A stretch of 64,000 nt of DNA from Trichopria drosophilae. Taxonomy: Eukaryota; Arthropoda; Insecta; Hymenoptera; Diapriidae. The translations under genes and the position numbers were made by a program. A model generated the notes under the pieces. The model was given only the letters and a program-made list of their open reading frames with translations. It was not told the origin of the DNA and made no database searches. This document shows, piece by piece, positions 59,168-64,000 of this stretch. The stretch spans positions 1 through 64,000 of the forward strand of contig JAQOWT010000019.1 in NCBI GenBank assembly GCA_030407085.1. Direction: 5' to 3'. The stretch's first letter is position 1; every line of letters begins with the position of its first letter.

Positions 59168-59737
59168 TGTTACGTACGCGGCTGCGCCATCTTCTAATAT
59201 CTTATGGCACCGCGCACGTAGATTATTATATTTTAATGTAATCTTAGTTGTTCCGGACAAACAACGATCTCCGTAAACTTCAGCCTTAGATACCGAGATG
59301 GGCTGTTGGAGGATTTCCGCTTACGGCACTCGGAACATCACGTGTATATATTTTCGGCGATAAACGCCTAATTAAATATTTAATCGATCTAGTTCGATGC
59401 ACCGCTGTCTTTCGACAGCGACGCATCAAACGAATAGACGATATCTGAATACACATCCGGTCTCGAGACACGAGAGCTTTATCAGACTTCTTACGAAAGT
59501 CTTATCAGGCTCCCTTCGAGTCCAGCGGCCCATCACGAGCTACAGCCACGTACCTTCGGGAAATCTTATCGTTTTCCCGAGGTTACCTGGTCGATGAAAT
59601 CCATAGGCCATTCAGTCAATTTCCATCCGTGAAAAAGTCCACTAAAATCTCGGACTAAGACCGCGACTAAAACGGTTCCGCGCAACCTACCACCATCGAC
59701 TCGAATATATTCTTATGTTCGACCCGCGTACATAGTC

Positions 59738-59773
59738 TATAAATAAATAAATAGTTCAAACTTTAACTTCAGT
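59738..59773 (+). promoter_or_regulatory. LTR core promoter: TATA box and initiator
   Basis: TATAAATA starts at 59,738, and TCAGT, an arthropod-type initiator, lies at 59,769-59,773. If transcription starts at the A at 59,771, the TATA box begins 33 bases upstream, the usual spacing. This start would set the U3/R boundary. No transcript evidence is available. Confidence 0.7.
59742..59751 (+). terminator. Overlapping AATAAA poly(A) signals in the LTR
   Basis: AATAAA occurs at 59,742 and 59,746 inside the TATAAATAAATAAATAG stretch, so the poly(A) signals overlap the TATA box. In the 3' LTR copy, cleavage 10-30 bases downstream would fall around the initiator, implying a very short R region. 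Function is inferred from motif and position only. Confidence 0.5.
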
Positions 59774-59799
59774 GTATTTCATACCTTATTGTTACTACA

Positions 59800-59815
59800 A
59801 GTCCTTTTCAGGACT
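59800..59815 (+). other. Small hairpin in R-U5
   Basis: AGTCCT (59,800-59,805) and AGGACT (59,810-59,815) are exact reverse complements around a 4-nt loop, just inside the 3' end of the LTR. It could be an RNA structure of the leader or chance. Confidence 0.35.
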
Positions 59816-59831
59816 GGTACGTAACATAAAT

Positions 59832-59845
59832 TGGTGGCAGCGGTG
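59832..59845 (+). other. Primer-binding site, tRNA-Leu type
   Basis: TGGTGGCAGCGGTG begins five bases after the LTR end. It is complementary to a tRNA 3' end in ...CACCGCTGCCACCA, which matches my recollection of eukaryotic tRNA-Leu (AAG/TAG type) for 14 bases; the match then ends. Minus-strand DNA synthesis would start here. The tRNA assignment is from memory of tRNA ends, not from a search. Confidence 0.75.
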
Positions 59846-60021
59846 ACGCTTCGCGCGCGATTTTTTCCTTTGTCGACGGAAGTGATCGTGTGGGGTGCCT
59901 ATTCCCTTTACGCGTTGTTTTACGAACTCCCTCACGTTACCGAGGGGTATTTTATATCCACGCGAGTGCAGTGAAAAAAAAAACAGTGAACAAAAGTGAC
60001 ATCCTGTACTTACCAGAGGAA

Positions 60022-60081
60022 ATGAACTTCTCCATAATAATCTTGGGAGTGATCGCGATCATCACTCAAACCACAGGGTAA
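60022..60081 (+). CDS. Leader mini-ORF, 19 codons, signal-peptide-like, ending in a splice donor
   Basis: The ATG at 60,022 is the first ATG downstream of the predicted start site at 59,771; I read the interval and found none earlier. The peptide starts Met-Asn-Phe-Ser and runs into an almost unbroken Ile/Val/Leu/Ala stretch of about 10 residues, then polar Thr/Gln residues, resembling a short secretory signal peptide. Its TAA stop (60,079-60,081) is part of GTAAGT. If that donor is used, the stop is removed and the peptide would be fused to a downstream exon. An env-like product is the obvious candidate, since env in insect Gypsy-type elements comes from spliced RNA. That exon is not visible. 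It could instead be only an upstream ORF that tunes gag translation. An open frame extends upstream to 59,890 but only with a GTG. Confidence 0.5.
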   Translation: MNFSIIILGVIAIITQTTG

Positions 60082-60083
60082 GT
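60076..60083 (+). promoter_or_regulatory. Predicted 5' splice site (GTAAGT)
   Basis: GTAAGT at 60,078-60,083 follows ACAGG and matches the core donor consensus. It lies upstream of gag, where a donor for a subgenomic mRNA would be expected. An acceptor would lie downstream of the window. The donor is the last feature before an AT-rich, ATG-free leader. Confidence 0.55.
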
Positions 60084-60326
60084 GACTCTTTTTTAATCAC
60101 ATATAGATAGTTAAAATTTCCACCTTCTTCATCAAACGCTATATTTTTTTTTTATATATATATTGTGTCTTTATTTCCAATTGTTTTAATATTTGACATA
60201 AACAAAAAAATATATATACATAAAAAGAAAATAAAATAAAATAACAAAGTAATAAATTGGATTGAATCAAAGTACACCCACATATAGTGTTTAAATAGTA
60301 TTTTTCTTTGCACGGTAACCGCGAAA
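60084..60326 (+). other. AT-rich leader between donor and gag
   Basis: Contains T- and A-homopolymer runs and TATATA stretches (about 60,140-60,240). It has no ATG on the plus strand, so gag is the next start codon after the mini-ORF. It may hold packaging signals, but I recognise none. Confidence 0.6.
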
Positions 60327-61682
60327 ATGTCAAAAAATATAAAAATCGACTCGGAAAGCACGTCCGCAAACTTTCCACTATCAGTGACCTTGAGACCATC
60401 CCTTATTAATGAGGCGTTAGGCATCATTCCCTCGTTCGACGGCCAATTTGAGCGATTTCGAACGTTCGAAAGAGCTGTACGCGATGCGTTCTCGATATTG
60501 AGCCCCGAAGATGCTCGACCTTTCTTGCTTCTTCTACGGACAAAACTGTCCGGCGAAGCAAGCCATTTCGGACCTCGTACATCATCATACGACACTATCG
60601 ATGCTTTCTTAGCGGATCTAAGAAAATCATTTGGTCGCACCGAAAATCCCGCGAATATTTTAGGAGAAATAAATAGCATGACTCAGAGGACAGGCGAAAC
60701 ATTTCTAAATTTCGGGGGTCGCCTCGCTCAGGCGGTTAGTCGTTTGACAAGTACAGTCGAAAGCGACTCCGAGTTAGGCAATGAAATAAAAAAGTACTTA
60801 ATTGAAAACGCTGATTCGGCCGCATTGCAGCGATTCATTCTCGAAGCTAAAGGAATGATGGAATCGCGGCTAATGCATACGCCTGTAAAAACATTGCAGG
60901 AAGGAATAGACGTGGCGCGAAAATTCACCTTTTTGTTCGGTGCGAAAGACGAGGCCGCGGAACGACAGTCCGCCTCGTCCAGTAATATAATTCGGCATGC
61001 ATCCGCGCATATAATCAATTCAAACATTGATAGAGATTCCCGCTGTAATTACTGTCAAAAAGACGGGCATGTAGAAGAAGAATGCAATATAAAACGCTAC
61101 AATGAAACAAAGTGCGATCACTGCGGTAGAATAGGGCACACCAGGGAAAGATGTTTTTCATTTCAGCGGGCTCAGGATATCAAACCGAATATCACGCCGC
61201 GATATGGTAATTCGCGAAGGTACGATAATTCGCCTCGATTAGACGGTTCACGCCGATATGACGATCCGCGTCATTACGAAGATTCGCGGCGATTCGAGAA
61301 CCCACGTCGAAATGAAAATTTGAGAAATTTTGGAGATCCCCGTCACGAACATCGTTACGAGAACCCTAACAGTCGCGAAAATTTTTACAGAGATGTTAGG
61401 AGACAGTCGCACGAAAATTATTCGCGTAACAATAACCCAGATAGGCGACCCGAAAGTATGCAGCGACGCCAGAATGATAGACCTTTCGCCAATGACAGTC
61501 GTAAAAATAATATACAGGAATATTCTCGCCTTCCACGCAACGAGGATTTAAACTTAGAAGGCGCTCGACGTACCCTAGGATCGTCGAGCGCCCAAGAGAA
61601 AGGTCGTCGAGTCCGACAGGTGTCAGCCGACCAGCCGCAATCCGTCTTGGGGTTAGTGAGCTCGTTCGGTGCCCGAGAGTAG
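60327..61682 (+). CDS. gag: Gag polyprotein, 451 aa
   Basis: Structural protein expected to form the cytoplasmic virus-like particle and bind genomic RNA. The ATG at 60,327 has A at -3 and is the first ATG after the leader mini-ORF. Roughly residues 30-150 resemble the retrotransposon capsid region: a helical, Leu-rich block with an F-x-G-x-F-like start and conserved Leu/Phe spacing. Two CCHC zinc knuckles of the form C-x2-C-x4-H-x4-C lie at residues 240-253 and 263-276. Residues 293-340 form eight tandem hexapeptides, followed by an Arg/Asn-rich tail that probably binds nucleic acid. The frame is uninterrupted. Its last 57 codons overlap the pol frame, which is open from 61,511. Codon 408 lies in the frameshift heptamer. 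The stop is TAG at 61,680-61,682. Confidence 0.93.
   Translation: MSKNIKIDSESTSANFPLSVTLRPSLINEALGIIPSFDGQFERFRTFERAVRDAFSILSPEDARPFLLLLRTKLSGEASHFGPRTSSYDTIDAFLADLRKSFGRTENPANILGEINSMTQRTGETFLNFGGRLAQAVSRLTSTVESDSELGNEIKKYLIENADSAALQRFILEAKGMMESRLMHTPVKTLQEGIDVARKFTFLFGAKDEAAERQSASSSNIIRHASAHIINSNIDRDSRCNYCQKDGHVEEECNIKRYNETKCDHCGRIGHTRERCFSFQRAQDIKPNITPRYGNSRRYDNSPRLDGSRRYDDPRHYEDSRRFENPRRNENLRNFGDPRHEHRYENPNSRENFYRDVRRQSHENYSRNNNPDRRPESMQRRQNDRPFANDSRKNNIQEYSRLPRNEDLNLEGARRTLGSSSAQEKGRRVRQVSADQPQSVLGLVSSFGARE
61203..61346 (+). repeat. Eight 18-bp repeats encoding Arg-rich hexapeptides in Gag
   Basis: In the gag frame this segment reads as eight consecutive six-residue units with consensus aromatic-Asp/Glu-Asn/Asp/Gly-Ser/Pro-Arg-Arg/His, for example YGNSRR, YDDPRH and FENPRR. 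Units are degenerate at DNA level. The segment directly follows the zinc knuckles and continues into a less regular Arg/Asn-rich tail. A likely role is RNA binding, by analogy with Arg-rich nucleocapsid tails. Confidence 0.85.
61547..61592 (+). promoter_or_regulatory. Programmed -1 ribosomal frameshift signal (gag to pol)
   Basis: TTTAAAC at 61,547-61,553 is split T-TTA-AAC by the gag frame, the exact X-XXY-YYZ slippery arrangement. It lies within the gag/pol overlap (61,511-61,682), and pol is in the -1 frame. After a 6-nt spacer (61,554-61,559), GGCGCTCGACG (61,560-61,570) is perfectly complementary to CGTCGAGCGCC (61,582-61,592) around an 11-nt loop. A second TCGTCGAG at 61,604-61,611 could compete for part of the 5' arm. 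I could not find a convincing pseudoknot partner for the loop. Confidence 0.9.
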
Positions 61683-63736
61683 AAATCCAAAGTGAGGATT
61701 TTTACAGCAAGTCGAACAAGTTTTTGGTTGACTCAGGCGCTGAGATTAACTTGATTAAACTCAGTTGCCTACGAAGAAATGCTACGGTCGACGTAAAAAC
61801 CACATACGACTTGAGTGGCAAAGGCGATGGGGTAACAAGAACGATGGGTTCGGTCAAAATTAACTTTGACGATATACCGGTCGAAATGCAAGTGGTACGC
61901 GACGAATTTCCGATCTCCGAAGACGGAATTTTAGGAGATCCGTTCTTCCGGTCACACGCCGTTAATATCGATTATAGGCACGGTTGTTTGCAATTTGGGA
62001 GCTTTACCATCCCGTTCATGGATGATGAGACTCTAACACTCCCACCCAGATGCAGAAAGGTCATTCGCGTCAAAATAAAAACCGGTATAAAGATAGGCTA
62101 TGTTCCGAAGATCAACCTTGGCTACGGAATATATTTCGGGAATGCGTTAGTTAAAAACCATAATGGATATACACACCTTTATATAATAAATACACACGAA
62201 GAAGAAGTTACCGTTAAAATTCCGGAAATCGAATTAGAGGAGTGCGATATTATACCGTCTGGGAATGCGTATGAATACGACGAAATCGCGAAACTGCCAT
62301 TTTTTAATACCTATGATGATAATACAAAGAACGTGAGGGCATACACCGCGAAGAAGAATGAGAGAGCTCAAAAAGTCTTAAAATTAATAGATTTACAACA
62401 TCTAAACAACGAAGAGCGCGATCACGTTGTGAAATTGATATCAGAACGTCCCGAAAGATTTCACTTGCCAGGAGAATCGTTGGGGTGCACCACGGTATTC
62501 TCGCACCGAATTCATACGAAGGACGACGTACCCACCCGAGCAAAACGGTATCGGCAACCTCCAGCAATTAAGGAAGAACTGCAAAAACAAGTTGCCGAGC
62601 AACTAAAAGCTGGGATAATTCGACACTCGACCTCTCCATACGATTCACCAGCATGGATCGTTCCAAAGAAAACCGGACCAGATGGGATTAAAAAATGGAG
62701 GTTGGTTATCGATTTTCGTGATCTTAACGAAAAGACAATAGGCGATGTTTATCCTATCCCCAACGTCACGGAAATACTCGATCAATTGGGTCAATCGGAG
62801 TATTTCACGACTCTCGATCTGAAATCAGGATTTCATCAAATCCCAATGGATGATCGAGACGCCCATAAAACTGCCTTTTCGACTCCACACGGGCATTATG
62901 AATATGTTCGAATGCCCATGGGTATTAAAAATGGGCCCAGTGACTTCCAACGCTTAATGGATCTCGTGTTATCGGGACTCCAAGGAATTGAATTACTTGT
63001 ATATCTCGATGACATCGAGATCTATGCAAAAAACTTGAAAGAACACAAGATAAAATTCGAGCGGTTAATGGAGCGTTTAAGCAAAGCAAATCTTACTCTC
63101 GAACCTGAAAAATGCAGATTTTTATGTAAGGAAGCCATTTATCTAGGGCATATCGTCGGAAACGGTTGCGTCAAACCCCATCCTAAGAAGGTAGAAGCCG
63201 TGATGAATTTCGCGGTACCGAAAAATCGAAAAAATATTAAGCAATTTCTCGGTCTGGCAGGATATTACCGACGCTTTATAGAAAATTTTTCGAAAATTGC
63301 ACGTCCTCTAGTTGTACTGCTTCGTAGTTCGCAGCCGTTTATTTGGGGGGAGGATCAAATCGAGGCATTTGAAACGCTAAAAATTAAATTATGCGAAGGC
63401 CCGGTACTACAACTCCCAAATTTCGAGGAACCATTTATTGTATCGACCGATGCGTCAGGTTTCGCTCTTGGAGCGATACTTTCTCAAGGCAAATTAGGAG
63501 AAGATAGGCCCGTAGCTTATGCATCGCGAGGCTTGAAAGGGGCTGAAGAGCGTTATACGACTTCAGAGAAAGAAATGCTCGCCGCAGTTTACGCCGTGCA
63601 GCAATTTCATCCGTACTTATATGGACGGAAGTTCGTGTTAATTACAGATCACGAACCCCTTACTTATTCTAAATCAATGAAAGTCCTAACACGTCGTCTG
63701 CATAGGTTTTATATGAAGCTCGAAGATTACGAATAA
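61553..63736 (+). CDS. pol: Pol: protease, reverse transcriptase, RNase H (ends at a premature stop)
   Basis: Made as a Gag-Pol fusion by the -1 shift at 61,553; no good ATG opens the frame, and the only start-like codon near the protease is TTG at 61,724. The aspartic protease is shown by V-D-S-G-A (catalytic Asp at 61,730) and the later I-L-G-D motif near 61,930. Reverse transcriptase has W-R-L-V-I-D-F-R-D-L at about 62,696, catalytic Asp in L-D-L-K-S-G-F at 62,816, the template block R-M-P-M-G, and Y-L-D-D at 63,002-63,013. Next comes the Q-F-L-G-L-A-G-Y-Y-R-R-F thumb/connection block typical of Ty3/Gypsy. RNase H has T-D-A-S (Asp at 63,449), S-E-K-E-M-L-A near 63,563 and T-D-H-E-P-L near 63,644. 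These active-site residues are present. The frame ends at TAA 63,734-63,736, before the expected end of RNase H. Confidence 0.93.
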   Translation, partial: LRRRSTYPRIVERPRERSSSPTGVSRPAAIRLGVSELVRCPRVEIQSEDFYSKSNKFLVDSGAEINLIKLSCLRRNATVDVKTTYDLSGKGDGVTRTMGSVKINFDDIPVEMQVVRDEFPISEDGILGDPFFRSHAVNIDYRHGCLQFGSFTIPFMDDETLTLPPRCRKVIRVKIKTGIKIGYVPKINLGYGIYFGNALVKNHNGYTHLYIINTHEEEVTVKIPEIELEECDIIPSGNAYEYDEIAKLPFFNTYDDNTKNVRAYTAKKNERAQKVLKLIDLQHLNNEERDHVVKLISERPERFHLPGESLGCTTVFSHRIHTKDDVPTRAKRYRQPPAIKEELQKQVAEQLKAGIIRHSTSPYDSPAWIVPKKTGPDGIKKWRLVIDFRDLNEKTIGDVYPIPNVTEILDQLGQSEYFTTLDLKSGFHQIPMDDRDAHKTAFSTPHGHYEYVRMPMGIKNGPSDFQRLMDLVLSGLQGIELLVYLDDIEIYAKNLKEHKIKFERLMERLSKANLTLEPEKCRFLCKEAIYLGHIVGNGCVKPHPKKVEAVMNFAVPKNRKNIKQFLGLAGYYRRFIENFSKIARPLVVLLRSSQPFIWGEDQIEAFETLKIKLCEGPVLQLPNFEEPFIVSTDASGFALGAILSQGKLGEDRPVAYASRGLKGAEERYTTSEKEMLAAVYAVQQFHPYLYGRKFVLITDHEPLTYSKSMKVLTRRLHRFYMKLEDYE
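63734..63736 (+). other. In-frame nonsense codon (TAA) near the end of RNase H
   Basis: The pol frame before and after this triplet is continuous. Downstream codons give the conserved end of the RNase H region (K-K-G-K followed by N-A-D-A-L-S-R), with no shift in frame. The TAA therefore replaces a single codon. It cuts integrase off the fusion protein in this copy. A sequencing error is possible. Confidence 0.85.
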
Positions 63737-64000
63737 ACTATCATGTACAAAAAAGGAAAAAGGCACGTTAATGCCGATGCATTGTCGCGTAACCCGGCGG
63801 ATGGGAGTCGACCCGTCGATTATGACGAAAACGAAAAAGAAATCGAAATTAAGGAGAAAAACGAGAAATTTAAAATGCTTATAGTAAAGAAAATGAAAAA
63901 CGACATTTACATAACAAATTCACAATCAAGGACATTGGCAAGAGTAAATGTAACTACGCTTGAGAAAATGAGTGGAAAACAAGGGTCAAAAAATTCGGTT
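63737..64000 (+). pseudogene. pol: Pol continuation after the stop: RNase H end and tether, window-truncated
   Basis: Reading on in the pol frame, 88 codons stay open to the window edge. The first part carries N-A-D-A-L-S-R, the signature at the end of Gypsy-type RNase H. A Glu/Lys-rich linker follows, then a less charged stretch that would lead to the integrase zinc-binding domain, which is not reached. It cannot be translated as part of this copy's Gag-Pol without readthrough of the upstream TAA. Confidence 0.8.

Larger units (their letters stand above)
59168..59826 (+). repeat. 5' long terminal repeat, 659 bp
   Basis: Begins TGTTACGTAC and ends GTACGTAACA, a perfect 10-bp terminal inverted repeat containing the canonical TG...CA ends. 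The left edge coincides with the end of recognisable satellite (ATGCAAT). The right edge lies five bases before a primer-binding site. Base composition is much more balanced than the satellite. It contains TATA, initiator and poly(A) signals near its 3' end, giving a long U3 (about 603 bp) and a short R-U5 (about 56 bp). The 3' LTR is not in the window, so the call rests on end structure and context. Confidence 0.93.
59168..64000 (+). mobile_element. Ty3/Gypsy-type LTR retrotransposon, 5' part
   Basis: Order in the window: 5' LTR, primer-binding site, leader with a mini-ORF and splice donor, gag, -1 frameshift signal, then pol in the order protease, reverse transcriptase, RNase H. This order, the YLDD active site and the two-knuckle Gag fit Ty3/Gypsy (Metaviridae) elements. 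Integrase, any env-like frame, the polypurine tract and the 3' LTR lie beyond the window, so LTR divergence and insertion age cannot be read here. The element joins the satellite directly at 59,168; GCAAT at 59,163-59,167 would be one half of a target duplication. A nonsense codon in pol suggests this copy cannot move on its own. Confidence 0.95.

Noticed and set aside
59286..59597. Open frames on both strands inside the LTR U3
   Set aside because: Short, overlapping on opposite strands, without recognisable domains. They lie in the region expected to be regulatory.
59890..60021. Longer version of the leader ORF starting at 59,890
   Set aside because: The start codon there is GTG, not ATG. 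The first ATG in that frame is at 60,022.
61571..61660. Pseudoknot between the frameshift stem loop and downstream GGGT or AGGT
   Set aside because: Only 3-4 bp of pairing could be found, and over long distance. This is not enough to claim.
61724..61726. Independent pol start codon
   Set aside because: The codon is TTG. The pol frame is open upstream to 61,511, and a strong -1 frameshift signal lies in the overlap, so expression as a Gag-Pol fusion is far more likely.
60139..62567. Antisense frames opposite gag and pol
   Set aside because: They are shadows of the coding strand, contain no known motif and overlap a well-supported gag-pol.

Overview
The window joins two very different kinds of eukaryotic DNA. 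Bases 1 to about 59,167 are one AT-rich tandem satellite array with no credible gene. Bases 59,168 to 64,000 are the 5' part of a Ty3/Gypsy-type LTR retrotransposon whose LTR abuts a satellite monomer. The gag-pol layout, TATA plus arthropod-style TCAGT initiator and AT-rich satellite suggest an arthropod, most likely an insect; I cannot name the species.

Satellite. The monomer begins with a GTTTTGAAAC-like block and occurs in four main length classes, about 112, 125, 141 and 151 bp, which differ by small internal indels. In the left arm (1 to ~47,598) these form a six-monomer higher-order repeat (HOR) of 782 bp (141+112+125+151+141+112). I measured it at 616-2179, 3490-5052 and 44,173-45,736; elsewhere the classes are shuffled. 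At 47,594-47,598 the array flips orientation across a 5-bp microhomology. The right arm (to 59,167) carries the same monomers on the opposite strand but with other, larger periods: ~499, ~2,395, ~1,680 and ~859 bp.

Retroelement. The 659-bp 5' LTR (59,168-59,826) is bounded by a perfect 10-bp inverted repeat and contains a TATA box, initiator and AATAAA signals. A primer-binding site follows, complementary to a tRNA-Leu-type 3' end. The first ATG of the predicted RNA opens a 19-codon, signal-peptide-like mini-ORF whose stop codon lies inside a consensus splice donor (GTAAGT). This suggests a leader exon for a spliced, env-like product beyond the window. Gag (451 codons) has a capsid-like region, two CCHC knuckles and an eight-fold hexapeptide repeat.

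Gag and Pol are linked by a textbook -1 frameshift signal: TTTAAAC in the gag frame, a 6-nt spacer and a perfect 11-bp stem. Pol carries protease, reverse transcriptase and RNase H motifs. It is broken by a single in-frame TAA at 63,734 near the end of RNase H, after which the frame stays open to the window edge, before integrase. This copy therefore looks recently active in structure but probably defective.
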